The notes: generated by a model from the letters alone, not told the origin. DNA of 64,000 nt from DUTS01 sp050951605 (GCA_050951605.1 JBMNJJ010000002.1:558001-622000), one strand, 5' to 3'. Counted from the stretch's first letter, positions 17,588 through 25,812 are shown. Numbers and translations are program-made.

Positions 17588-19163
17588 TTTTAAAAAGACG
17601 TACCAGTTGCAAAAAGGTGAAGGTATTTATCTCACTGTTAAAAATGATGTGAATGTTTCTTTTCCTGTAAAGTTAGAAAACTTATATTATGAATTAGCTC
17701 AGCGTAAAATTTCTTATGACCCTCATTTTATAAAAAAGTGTTTTCAAGAAGCGACAGGAAAAAAAGAACAAATTGCGCCTTTGCAAGCCGGGCAAATTTA
17801 TAAGACTTTGTTAGAGGTACAAGTTTCCGCTGATAAAATGGAAGCAGTTTTAAAAGTCTATCCTTCATTAGATGGAACCCTTTTAGAACTTAAGGCTTTT
17901 GAGCAGTTTCTTAGTGCAAAGGGGATAAAATTTGGTCTTAAAACTGAAATATTTCCGGAAGTAGTTAAGATGCAGTCTAATTATTGTGAATGGTTAATTG
18001 CGGAAGGTAAATCATCTGTAAATGGAGAAAATGGCAGTTTACAATTTCATTTTCAAAAAGGTGAACATGATTTAAAACCCAAGGTATTAGAAAATGGTGG
18101 CGTAGATTTTTATGACCTTAATTTAATTCAAATTGTAGCAGCGGGAACAACACTTGTGGAAAGAATTCCGCCTACCGAAGGTATAAAGGGGAGGAACGTT
18201 TTAGGAGAAGATATTAAAGCTAAGCCCGGAAAAGATGTACGTCTTCCTTTAGGAGTAAATACAGAAATAGTTGATGATGAGACAAAGCTTATTTCGAAGA
18301 TAGATGGACATATTAGTTATGTCAATAAAAAAGTAAATGTTTATCCTACATATGAAGTTAAAGGTAATGTTGATTTTAACACAGGTAATATTAAATTTCC
18401 CGGTAATGTAATTGTGAGGGGAAGTGTAATCAATACTTTTACTGTAGAAGCGGGCGGAGATGTGGAGATTTATGGCAATTTAGGAGGAACAGTAATTGCG
18501 GAAGGGAATCTTCATATTAGAAAAGGGATTATTCAGGGTGAGGTAAAGGTTAAGGGTAGTATTTATGTTCGCTATATAGAAAATGGTAGTGCTTTTAGTA
18601 AAGAAGATATTTTTGTGGGCGAGGCAATTATGCATAGTACAATTAAAGCTGGAAAAAAATTATCCGTAAGTGGTAAAAGAGGTTTAATTGTAGGCGGTCA
18701 TATTTCTGTAGGAGAAGAAGTATCAGCTAAAAACATTGGTTCGCCTATGGGTACAAGTACTATTTTGGAAGTGGGTTATGTTCCTGAATTAATTGATGAA
18801 TATAAAGTAGTTTGTACACATTTAAAACATTGTCAAGAGAATAAGGAGAAAAATGATAAAATATTAAATTCATTTGAAAAAATGAAAGCTACAGGGAATT
18901 TTACTTCGGGAAAAAATAAACTTTATCTTAAAGTTTGGGAAACTCAATATCAAAATGAAAAAGAAATAGAAAAGTTACAAAAACAAAAAAATCTATTAGA
19001 ACTTCAATTTGGAGATATTAGTGAAGCTCGTATTAAAGTACAGGATACTATTTATAGCGGAGTGGTACTCAATATGGGAAAACATACATTGCATATTCTT
19101 GAAGAGAAATATCGGGTGGTATTTCGTTTAGAAGATTATGAAATCAGGGGGTTTAATTTATGA
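17580..19163 (+). CDS. FapA family protein (DUF342), flagellar assembly-associated
   Basis: Member of the FapA/DUF342 family, often encoded beside sigD in clostridia. An N-terminal domain spans about residues 1-150. A central right-handed beta-helix follows with repeats such as GNVDFNTGNIKFPGNVIVRG and GGTVIAEGNLHIRKGIIQG. The C-terminal coiled coil is at about 415-475. No signal peptide or membrane segment is seen, so it is probably cytosolic; a polymer-like or scaffold role is inferred from the fold only. ATG 17580 has AAGGTG upstream; GTG 17571 is possible. The gene overlaps fliA by eight bases. Confidence 0.8.
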   Translation: MYDFKKTYQLQKGEGIYLTVKNDVNVSFPVKLENLYYELAQRKISYDPHFIKKCFQEATGKKEQIAPLQAGQIYKTLLEVQVSADKMEAVLKVYPSLDGTLLELKAFEQFLSAKGIKFGLKTEIFPEVVKMQSNYCEWLIAEGKSSVNGENGSLQFHFQKGEHDLKPKVLENGGVDFYDLNLIQIVAAGTTLVERIPPTEGIKGRNVLGEDIKAKPGKDVRLPLGVNTEIVDDETKLISKIDGHISYVNKKVNVYPTYEVKGNVDFNTGNIKFPGNVIVRGSVINTFTVEAGGDVEIYGNLGGTVIAEGNLHIRKGIIQGEVKVKGSIYVRYIENGSAFSKEDIFVGEAIMHSTIKAGKKLSVSGKRGLIVGGHISVGEEVSAKNIGSPMGTSTILEVGYVPELIDEYKVVCTHLKHCQENKEKNDKILNSFEKMKATGNFTSGKNKLYLKVWETQYQNEKEIEKLQKQKNLLELQFGDISEARIKVQDTIYSGVVLNMGKHTLHILEEKYRVVFRLEDYEIRGFNL

Positions 19164-19495
19164 CAATTAAATCTGTTGATATGCAAGTATTGGTTCCCCG
19201 GGTTAGTGAAGTCGAAAGAATTAATAGAACTGTTCAGGGTCAACAACAGACTGATCAACAAATAATGAGTCAGGTAATTCAAGAAAATTTAAAGCATAAG
19301 GAGAAGATTGTTAATCAGATGCAAGCTACAGAACAAAAGAAAATAGAAAAAGAAGCAAAACAAAAAAACAAAGAAAATAGTAAACAAAAAAAGGGGTCTG
19401 CTAGTTCTAATTTAGAAACTATTGAACAAAAAAGTGAAGAGAAAAAGGATGAACATAAGATTAATATGGGTAGATATCTTGATATAAAGATTTAA
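19160..19495 (+). CDS. Hypothetical Lys/Gln-rich coiled-coil protein
   Basis: Not assigned to a characterised family. The 111-residue product has an ordered N-terminus (VDMQVLVPRVSEVERIN) and then a long, highly charged Gln/Lys/Glu segment that should form a helix or coiled coil; no membrane segment. It overlaps the FapA stop by four bases, so it is real and co-translated. Similar small proteins that begin with a PRVSEV-like motif follow the DUF342 gene in related operons, as I recall, but their function is unknown to me. Confidence 0.65.
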   Translation: MTIKSVDMQVLVPRVSEVERINRTVQGQQQTDQQIMSQVIQENLKHKEKIVNQMQATEQKKIEKEAKQKNKENSKQKKGSASSNLETIEQKSEEKKDEHKINMGRYLDIKI

Positions 19496-19517
19496 AAGAT
19501 TTGTGGAGGGGTATCTT

Positions 19518-19943
19518 TTGAAGATAATTATTATAAACTTAATAACGATACTAATAAATATCATATTTGTTATTTTAATTTTTATAAAATTTAACGAGTT
19601 AAACTTTTTAAAAGAAGAATATATTTCTTTAAAAAACGATCTTGATGAACTGCTTTATGAAAATTCGTATTTATCTACACAGTATTTAGATAATTTGGAA
19701 GAAAAAATTACTGAAGGCGAACAACTTCTTCAGGACTTGGCTGAGAAGAAAAAAAGGCTGGAAAAAGGCAATGTTCTTGTTGATGAGGATGATGAGGAAA
19801 GATATAATCCTGTTACTTTAGAAATTTCCAAATTGCTGAAACAAGGGAAATCAATTACGGAAATTGCGGAAAGACTCAATACAACCAAAGGTGAAGTAGT
19901 TCTTCGCTTAAATTTGGCGAAAAAAATAGCCGGGCAAAAATAA
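19518..19943 (+). CDS. Membrane-anchored coiled-coil protein with C-terminal HTH (DUF6115-like)
   Basis: The 141-residue product has one N-terminal membrane helix (about residues 3-25, isoleucine-rich) and a coiled coil at about 30-90. It ends in a short helix-turn-helix-like segment (LEISKLLKQGKSITEIAERL followed by NTTKGEVVLRL). TTG 19518 is chosen because GGAGGGG lies seven bases before it; an in-frame GTG at 19503 overlaps that ribosome binding site. The layout matches the DUF6115 proteins that end fla/che operons in clostridia. Function unknown; it is the last gene before the rpsB promoter. Confidence 0.7.
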   Translation: MKIIIINLITILINIIFVILIFIKFNELNFLKEEYISLKNDLDELLYENSYLSTQYLDNLEEKITEGEQLLQDLAEKKKRLEKGNVLVDEDDEERYNPVTLEISKLLKQGKSITEIAERLNTTKGEVVLRLNLAKKIAGQK

Positions 19944-19960
19944 AAAATATATAAAAAAGT

Positions 19961-19990
19961 TTGTGTGAAAGGATATATTTATGTTATACT
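19961..19990 (+). promoter_or_regulatory. Sigma-A-type promoter for rpsB
   Basis: TTGTGT at 19961-19966 and TATACT at 19985-19990 are separated by 18 bases. It lies in the gap after the flagellar operon, about 115 bases before the rpsB start, leaving room for a structured leader. Confidence 0.65.
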
Positions 19991-20104
19991 AACAAATGGT
20001 GTAAAAAATACACACGTTATTGGATTTATTTCAGGGTGCCGTTAGTCGGTTTGAAGTAAAGGTGATAATAACGGAGGTAAAACCATGGGGAGGGAGGTGT
20101 AGCA
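19991..20104 (+). promoter_or_regulatory. Structured 5' leader of rpsB (candidate S2 autoregulatory leader)
   Basis: The leader contains a short hairpin GTGTA/TACAC just after the promoter. A long-range perfect 7-bp pairing, CGTTATT (20015-20021) with AATAACG (20067-20073), encloses a G-rich loop. The 3' arm touches the first G of a GGAGGT Shine-Dalgarno sequence at 20073-20078. S2 autoregulation is known in other bacteria; that this leader is such an element is inferred from the pairing and position. Confidence 0.45.
20085..20102 (+). CDS. Five-codon leader ORF upstream of rpsB
   Basis: ATG 20085 has its own GGAGGT (20073-20078, six-base spacing) and encodes MGREV before TAG at 20100-20102. 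The rpsB Shine-Dalgarno GGGAGGT lies inside this ORF, and the rpsB ATG is two bases after its stop. The arrangement suggests termination-reinitiation coupling. It may also be accidental, since the ORF is largely made of the second ribosome binding site. Confidence 0.35.
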   Translation: MGREV

Positions 20105-20875
20105 ATGTCTGTCATTACAATGAAGCAATTATTGGAGGCTGGTGTACACTTTGGGCATCAGACTAGAAGATGGAATCCTAAAATGGAGCCGTATATTTTT
20201 ACGGAAAGAAATGGTATTTACATTATTGATTTGCAAAAAACAGTAACGAAAGTAGAAGCAGCTTATGAATTTATTCGGAGTATTGTTTCTAATGGTGAGC
20301 ATATTTTGTTTGTTGGTACCAAGAAACAAGCTCAGGAAACAGTTAAAGAAGAAGCAGAGCGTTGTGGGATGTTTTATGTTAATCAACGTTGGTTAGGGGG
20401 AACATTAACTAATTATCATACCATTAAAAAAAGGATTCAGCGTTTAAAAGAGCTTGAAGAAATGGAGGCAAAGGGTACTTTTACGGTATTACCCAAAAAA
20501 GAAGTAGCTGGTTTAATGGCTGAAAGGGAGAAACTGCAAAGGTTTCTGGGCGGAATTAAAGATATGCCTGGTTTACCTGGTGCTCTTTTTATTATTGATC
20601 CCCGTAAAGAACATATCGCTGTAGCTGAGGCGCGACGTTTGGAAATTCCTATTGTAGCTATTGTGGATACCAATTGTGACCCTGATGAAATCGATTACAT
20701 TATTCCCGGAAATGATGATGCGATTAGAGCCGTAAAGTTAATTACGAATAAAATGGCTGAAGCTGTTTTGGAAGCTAATCGCGGACAAGTAGGGGATGAA
20801 GTTGGTGAAGAACAAGAAGTTGAGCAAGTAGTTGAAGAACAAGAGCAAGAAGTAACTACTGAAGATGGTGAATAA
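20105..20875 (+). CDS. rpsB: 30S ribosomal protein S2
   Basis: S2 of the small ribosomal subunit. Family features run from the start (MKQLLEAGVHFGHQTRRWNP) through FVGTKKQAQE, RWLGGTLTN and IDPRKEHIAVAEA to VDTNCDPDEIDYIIPGNDDA. The 256-residue protein ends in an acidic Glu/Gln/Val-rich tail of about 30 residues, longer than in many S2 proteins but common in Firmicutes. It has its own promoter and leader and is separated from tsf by a terminator-like attenuator. Confidence 0.97.
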   Translation: MSVITMKQLLEAGVHFGHQTRRWNPKMEPYIFTERNGIYIIDLQKTVTKVEAAYEFIRSIVSNGEHILFVGTKKQAQETVKEEAERCGMFYVNQRWLGGTLTNYHTIKKRIQRLKELEEMEAKGTFTVLPKKEVAGLMAEREKLQRFLGGIKDMPGLPGALFIIDPRKEHIAVAEARRLEIPIVAIVDTNCDPDEIDYIIPGNDDAIRAVKLITNKMAEAVLEANRGQVGDEVGEEQEVEQVVEEQEQEVTTEDGE

Positions 20876-20886
20876 TTATTATAAGG

Positions 20887-20923
20887 GTGACCAGGGGAGG
20901 CAGGACCCTTGTCACTTTTTTTT
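20887..20923 (+). terminator. Intrinsic terminator/attenuator between rpsB and tsf
   Basis: A 10-bp stem with one mismatch (GTGACCAGGG at 20887-20896 against CCCTTGTCAC at 20906-20915) is followed by eight T (20916-20923). It begins 11 bases after the rpsB stop, so it should lower transcription into tsf. No strong separate tsf promoter was found, so partial read-through is expected. Confidence 0.8.
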
Positions 20924-20985
20924 ACTTAATTATGCGAAGTTTTTTTAGGGAATAATAAGATACAATTAGCAAAGGGGGCGAAAAC

Positions 20986-21630
20986 ATGATTACTATGGAA
21001 ATGGTTAAAGAATTACGTGAGCGTACCGGTGCAGGTGTTCTTGATTGTAAAAAGGCACTTACGGAAAAAGACGGTAATTTAGAAGAAGCGATTGCTTATT
21101 TACGTGAAAAAGGATTAGCAGCCGCAGCTAAAAAGGCAGGTCGAATTTCTGCTGAAGGAATTGTAGAAGCATATATTCATGGTGGTAGGATTGGTGTTTT
21201 ATTGGAAATCAACTGTGAAACTGATTTTGTAGCTAAAACTCCTGCCTTTAAAGAATTAGCAAAGAATATTGCGATGCAAATTGCAGCTTCCCGCCCTGAA
21301 TATGTGCAAAAAGAAGATGTGCCGGAAAATGTATTGGAAAAAGAAAAGGAAATTTTGCGGTCACAAGCTTTAAATGAAGGCAAACCGGAAAAGATTGTTG
21401 AAAAAATGGTAGAAGGTAGAATTAAGAAGTTTTATAAAGAGATTTGCTTACTTGAACAACCTTATATCCGAGACCCGGAAAAGACAGTTCAAGATCTTAT
21501 TGTTGAGCAGATTGCTAAAATTGGTGAAAATATTAAAGTAAGACGTTTTGTTCGTTATGAAGTAGGGGAAGGGCTACAAAAAAGAGAAGAAAACTTCGCC
21601 GATGAGGTTATGGCTCAGCTTAATAAATAA
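20986..21630 (+). CDS. tsf: Translation elongation factor Ts
   Basis: Guanine nucleotide exchange factor for EF-Tu. The N-terminal module and exchange motif are clear (MVKELRERTGAGVLDCKKAL), followed by INCETDFVAKT of the core domain and a C-terminal part ending at residue 214. The short form, with one core subdomain reduced, is usual in clostridia. Ribosome binding site AAGGGGGCG precedes ATG 20986. Confidence 0.96.
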   Translation: MITMEMVKELRERTGAGVLDCKKALTEKDGNLEEAIAYLREKGLAAAAKKAGRISAEGIVEAYIHGGRIGVLLEINCETDFVAKTPAFKELAKNIAMQIAASRPEYVQKEDVPENVLEKEKEILRSQALNEGKPEKIVEKMVEGRIKKFYKEICLLEQPYIRDPEKTVQDLIVEQIAKIGENIKVRRFVRYEVGEGLQKREENFADEVMAQLNK

Positions 21631-21638
21631 TTATGTAT

Positions 21639-21679
21639 ATTTTAATAAAGAGAACACATTGTGTTCTCTTTATTAAAAT
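21639..21679 (+). terminator. Long AT-rich hairpin after tsf (probable terminator)
   Basis: A perfect 20-base inverted repeat (21639-21658 against 21660-21679) with almost no spacer lies nine bases after the tsf stop. It contains AGAACACA/TGTGTTCT at its top. No long T run follows, so termination efficiency is uncertain; it could also protect the 3' end or act on both strands. Confidence 0.5.
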
Positions 21680-21753
21680 ACAATTATACTTATATAAAAA
21701 AAGGTTTTTATTTATTAATGTAGAATTTTATAGATTGGAGGATTATTTATCGT

Positions 21754-22470
21754 ATGATTCAATCAAAATATAAAAGGGTTATTATAAAACTTAGTGGAGA
21801 AGCATTAGCCGGACAGCAAAAATTTGGTCTTGAACATCAAATTTTAGATTCTATTTCCCGGCAGGTAAAAGAAATTCTTGAGGCGGGTGTGCAAACAGCA
21901 ATTGTTGTTGGTGGAGGTAATATTTGGCGAGGGGTTTCGGGAAGTGCACGAGGAATGGATCGGGCTACAGCTGATTATATGGGGATGCTGGCTACTGTGA
22001 TTAATGCTCTTGCTTTACAAGATGCGTTAGAAAATGTTGATGTAGATACGAGAGTTCTTTCTGCTATTGAAATGAGACAGATAGCGGAACCTTATATTAG
22101 AAGAAGGGCAATACGTCACTTAGAGAAAGGTCGTGTAGTTATTTTTGCTGCCGGTACCGGAAACCCGTTTTTTTCTACTGATACTACAGCTGCTCTTCGT
22201 GCTGCTGAAATTGAAGCTGAAGCAATACTTATGGCGAAGAAGGTTGATGGGGTTTATGATTGTGATCCTCTAAAAAATCCTGTTGCTAATAAATTTAGTT
22301 CTCTTAATTATATTGATGTTTTAAATAAAGGGCTTGGTGTAATTGATTCTACGGCCACAACTTTGTGTATGGACAATAATATACCACTCATTGTTTTTAG
22401 TATTCTGGAGGAAGGAAATATTAAAAAAGCCGTCATGGGTGAAAAAATAGGTACATATATTGGGAGGTAG
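21754..22470 (+). CDS. pyrH: Uridylate kinase (UMP kinase)
   Basis: Phosphorylates UMP to UDP in pyrimidine nucleotide synthesis; amino-acid kinase fold. Motifs include IIKLSGEALAG at the start, VVGGGNIWRG, DYMGMLATVINALALQ, FAAGTGNPFFSTDTTAALRA and AKKVDGVYDCDP. 238 residues is standard. ATG 21754 follows TTGGAGGA. The frr gene begins four bases after the stop, in the conserved pyrH-frr order. Confidence 0.97.
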   Translation: MIQSKYKRVIIKLSGEALAGQQKFGLEHQILDSISRQVKEILEAGVQTAIVVGGGNIWRGVSGSARGMDRATADYMGMLATVINALALQDALENVDVDTRVLSAIEMRQIAEPYIRRRAIRHLEKGRVVIFAAGTGNPFFSTDTTAALRAAEIEAEAILMAKKVDGVYDCDPLKNPVANKFSSLNYIDVLNKGLGVIDSTATTLCMDNNIPLIVFSILEEGNIKKAVMGEKIGTYIGR

Positions 22471-22474
22471 AGAG

Positions 22475-23032
22475 ATGTTTAAAGATGTTTTTATGGAAGC
22501 CGAGGATAAGATGAAAAAAACTATTGAGGTTTTGCGAAAAGAATTTTCAACGATGCGAGCAGGAAGGGCTAATCCTGCTCTTCTGGAAAATATTAAGGTA
22601 GAGTATTATGGAACATTAACTCCAATTAATCAGCTCGCCAATATATCAGCACCGGAACCGCGTCTTTTGACAGTACAACCGTGGGATAAAAGTGTTCTTG
22701 CGGAAGTGGAAAAAGCGATTTTAAAATCAGATCTTGGCTTAAATCCAAGTAATGATGGAAATATTTTACGGATTACTATTCCACAGTTGACTCAAGAAAG
22801 AAGAGAGGAATTAGTCAAAGCCGTAAAGAAGAAAACAGAAGAGGCTAAAGTTGGTATTAGAAATATTCGTCGTGAAGCCAATGATAATATTAAAAGGAGA
22901 GAAAAAGACAAAGGAATTTCTGAAGATATAACAAAAAAAGGACAAGAACAGATTCAAAAAATAACTGATAAATATATTGAAGAAACAGAACGTATTTTAG
23001 CAGCTAAAGAAAACGAGATTATGGAAGTATAA
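22475..23032 (+). CDS. frr: Ribosome recycling factor
   Basis: Splits post-termination ribosomes together with EF-G. The 185-residue protein matches the family end to end (MKKTIEVLRKEFSTMRAGRA, LLTVQPWDKS, IRITIPQLTQERR-like segment, VGIRNIRREAND). ATG 22475 was chosen over an in-frame TTG at 22460 because GGGAGG stands directly upstream of it. Between pyrH and uppS as expected. Confidence 0.96.
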   Translation: MFKDVFMEAEDKMKKTIEVLRKEFSTMRAGRANPALLENIKVEYYGTLTPINQLANISAPEPRLLTVQPWDKSVLAEVEKAILKSDLGLNPSNDGNILRITIPQLTQERREELVKAVKKKTEEAKVGIRNIRREANDNIKRREKDKGISEDITKKGQEQIQKITDKYIEETERILAAKENEIMEV

Positions 23033-23047
23033 ATATAGGAGTATAAA

Positions 23048-23881
23048 ATGGAAGAAGGGAAATTACCCCCTCGCAGAGGGGGTTTTCATCTTAGGGGGGA
23101 TAAACCAATATCTATGTTGGCGTTTCTAAAAAAGTTTTTCAAGAATTCTTCTTGTCTTACTCAACAAGAAATTATAAAATTACCATTACCTCGTCATTTA
23201 GCGATTATTATGGATGGCAATGGACGTTGGGCGAAGACAAAAGGGCTTCCACGTACAGTTGGGCATAGAGCAGGAGCTGAAACATTAAGAGCAATTGTAG
23301 AAACATGCGCTCAATTAGGACTTGATTATTTAACTGTGTATGCTTTTTCTACAGAAAATTGGAAAAGGCCGTCGGAAGAAGTTGATGCTCTGATGGAGCT
23401 TCTAGTAGAATATATTGATCAAGAACTAAATGAATTGAAACAAAATGGTATTAAAATAAAAACTATAGGTAATATATCTCAACTGCCTTCATTAGCAAAA
23501 ACTAGAGTTGAAAAAGCAGAAAAGGAAACAGAACATAATCAAAAGCTTGTTTTACAAATAGCTTTAAATTATGGAGGAAGAAAAGAAATTCTTGATGCTG
23601 TAAATAGAATTACTAGCGAAATTGCTGCCGGAAGACTTTCGGTAGGGACTATTGATGAATCCCTTTTTGAACAGCATCTTTATACCGCCGGTATTCCTGA
23701 CCCTGATTTGCTTATTCGCACAGCCGGAGAATTACGGCTGAGTAATTTTCTTTTATGGCAGTCCGCTTATACTGAATTTTGGTTTACAGATGTGTTTTGG
23801 CCTGATTTTACAGCACAGCATTTATATCAAGCTATTTATGATTATCAATATCGGCAACGTCGTTTTGGTGGATTGAAATAA
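23048..23881 (+). CDS. uppS: Isoprenyl (undecaprenyl) diphosphate synthase
   Basis: Makes the C55 lipid carrier diphosphate for cell wall synthesis from isopentenyl and farnesyl diphosphate. The catalytic aspartate region LAIIMDGNGRWAKTKG, then GHRAGAE and RTAGELRLSNFLLWQ near the end identify the cis-prenyltransferase. ATG 23048 has a good AGGAG seven bases upstream but yields a 22-residue extension whose codons contain a GC-rich hairpin. The next ATG, 23114, would give the usual N-terminus and has only a distant AGGGGGG. The start is therefore unsettled. Confidence 0.93.
   Translation: MEEGKLPPRRGGFHLRGDKPISMLAFLKKFFKNSSCLTQQEIIKLPLPRHLAIIMDGNGRWAKTKGLPRTVGHRAGAETLRAIVETCAQLGLDYLTVYAFSTENWKRPSEEVDALMELLVEYIDQELNELKQNGIKIKTIGNISQLPSLAKTRVEKAEKETEHNQKLVLQIALNYGGRKEILDAVNRITSEIAAGRLSVGTIDESLFEQHLYTAGIPDPDLLIRTAGELRLSNFLLWQSAYTEFWFTDVFWPDFTAQHLYQAIYDYQYRQRRFGGLK
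23066..23086 (+). promoter_or_regulatory. GC-rich hairpin at the 5' end of uppS
   Basis: CCCCCTC (23066-23072), loop GCA, GAGGGGG (23076-23082), then four T. This looks like a short intrinsic terminator or attenuator but falls within the first codons of the longer uppS reading frame. Translation from ATG 23048 would melt it. Confidence 0.5.
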
Positions 23882-23902
23882 TAGTAAGGAGAAAGTGAAA
23901 TC

Positions 23903-24695
23903 ATGCTTTGGCAAAGGATTATTAGTGCTATAATAGGCATACCTTTATTAATCTTTATTGTTTTTAAGGGTGACCCTTATTTACTTTTAGCGGTGTTTTT
24001 ATTAGCTTTGTTTGCTCTTTTAGAGTTTAAAAATATGATTAAGAGTGCACAATGTAATGGCTTGGTCTTACTTTTATGGGTAGGGGCACTTTTATTTCCG
24101 CTGATTTTTCTGTTAAAATATAATTATATTCTTCCTATTTTTATTTTTTATCTTTTATTTTGTTTAGGTTATTATGTTGTTTATTATCCTCGCTATTCAC
24201 CTCTTGATTTATCATTTACATTGCTCGGCGTGCTGTATATCTTACTAGGCTTTTTTCATTTGCTTCTTTTACGTCATTTACCAGGAGGCTTTTGGTTAGT
24301 TGTTTATGTGTTTATTGTAGTGTGGGGTACTGATACCGGGGCTTATTTTACAGGCATGATTATTGGAAAACATCAGCTAGCTCCTTTGATTAGTCCGAAA
24401 AAAACCTGGGAGGGTTTTGTTGGTGGTTTGCTTGTAGGTGTTTTTGCTGCATATATATATAGTATTTATATACCTTTAGGTACTGGACAGATTTTGTTTT
24501 ATATTGCTCCATTTGTATCTCTTGCCGGTCAACTTAGGAGACCTTTTTGAGAGTTCCTTAAAAAGATTTGCTAAGATTAAGGACTCCGGTCAAATTATTC
24601 CCGGGCATGGCGGGATTTTAGATAGATTTGACAGCACCTTATGGGCGGCTCCTGTAACGTATTATTTATTAATAATTTTAGAAAGGTTGTTGTAA
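23903..24695 (+). pseudogene. cdsA: Phosphatidate cytidylyltransferase CdsA, interrupted by a +1 shift
   Basis: Makes CDP-diacylglycerol, the precursor of all major phospholipids; normally essential. Frame 2 from ATG 23903 encodes about seven membrane segments and the region VVWGTDTGAYFTG and SPKKTWEGFVGG, then reaches TGA at 24548-24550. The conserved C-terminal signature GDLFESSLKR, IKDSGQIIPGHGGILDRFDS continues in frame 3 to TAA 24693-24695. Skipping A24536 within CTT-A-GGA gives the expected GQLGDLFES exactly. Because the enzyme is essential, a sequencing error or programmed slippage is more plausible than real loss, unless a second copy exists. Confidence 0.85.
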
Positions 24696-24697
24696 AG

Positions 24698-25792
24698 GTG
24701 AATCCGGAAATAGAGAGGTATAAAAAAAAGCTATTAAAAATTTCGGTTATTTTTTTAGTTTTGTTAACCCTGTATTTTGCTGTGGCTTATTTTATTCCAA
24801 TAACTTATGATGTGTTTGCTTTTTTATTAAAAGGTTTATTACCTTTTATTTTGGCGATAATTGTAGCCGTTTTAATTGATCCTCTTGTTAATTGGTTAGA
24901 AAGTAAAAAAATAAAAAGAGGATTCGCTGTACTTATTGCCTTAATTTTACTTATTGTGTTGATTTCATTTATTTTAATTGTGGTAATTTCACGTTTAGTT
25001 ATTGAGCTTTCCGATCTGTATCAACATGTACCTTTTTATACACGGAATATTTATAGTTATTTTTTGGATTCTTTGGAGGTTATCAGAAATTTCCTTTCGA
25101 GTAATCCTCTTCCTCAAGAAGCACAAACAGCAATACTTAATAGTATGAATGCAGTGATTGACCAGACGGGTAGTATCATCGCTAAAATAATGAATTTTCT
25201 TTTTGGTTTGCTTGCAGGCTTACCCGGATTTTTTACAATTTTACTCGTATCTGCTTTGGCTACGTTTTTTATTAGTAAAGATAAAGTACGTTTAACTCAA
25301 CTTTTTTATAAGATAATTCCCTCAAAATATTTGCAGCCTACTACGGGCTTGTTTACACATATCAGTAATGCTCTTGTTGGTTTTTTTAGAGCGGAGCTTA
25401 TTTTGATTAGTATAACTGCTATTTTAGCGACCATCGGTTTATATATTTTGGGTATAAATTATGCTTTTACTATTGGTATAATTATTGGTTTTCTTGACCT
25501 TTTACCTGTTGTAGGACCGGGGACTTTGTTTATTCCCTGGGCTCTAATTACCTTGTTTTTTGGTAATATTAAAATAGGTTTAGGGCTAATAATTTTATAT
25601 GGCATAATTACTGTTGTACGCCAGGTAACCGAACCTAAAATTCTATCTCAAAATATAGGATTAAATCCTTTGGCTGTTTTATTAGCGCTTTATTTAGGCT
25701 TAAAGTTTTTAGGAATTTGGGGCATTATTATCGGACCATTTATTTTTATCATTATTAAAGGAATAATGGAAGGTTGGCGTCCTAATTATTAG
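24698..25792 (+). CDS. AI-2E family transporter / YtvI-like membrane protein
   Basis: Integral membrane protein of the AI-2E (UPF0118) exporter superfamily, 364 residues with about seven or eight hydrophobic segments and the family end GLKFLGIWGIIIGPFIFIII. The region IGIIIGFLDLLPVVGPGT is the typical conserved stretch. YtvI is a sporulation member of the same family; which subgroup applies cannot be decided. GTG 24698 is used because AAAGG lies upstream and the gene then starts three bases after the cdsA stop; a longer frame from 24641 overlaps cdsA. Substrate unknown. Confidence 0.78.
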   Translation: MNPEIERYKKKLLKISVIFLVLLTLYFAVAYFIPITYDVFAFLLKGLLPFILAIIVAVLIDPLVNWLESKKIKRGFAVLIALILLIVLISFILIVVISRLVIELSDLYQHVPFYTRNIYSYFLDSLEVIRNFLSSNPLPQEAQTAILNSMNAVIDQTGSIIAKIMNFLFGLLAGLPGFFTILLVSALATFFISKDKVRLTQLFYKIIPSKYLQPTTGLFTHISNALVGFFRAELILISITAILATIGLYILGINYAFTIGIIIGFLDLLPVVGPGTLFIPWALITLFFGNIKIGLGLIILYGIITVVRQVTEPKILSQNIGLNPLAVLLALYLGLKFLGIWGIIIGPFIFIIIKGIMEGWRPNY

Positions 25793-25812
25793 TACCGGAG
25801 GTAGAAGATACG

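Noticed and set aside
24641..24697. Longer start for the AI-2E-like protein
   Set aside because: The extension overlaps the cdsA C-terminal coding region and is not membrane-protein-like; GTG 24698 has a better position.
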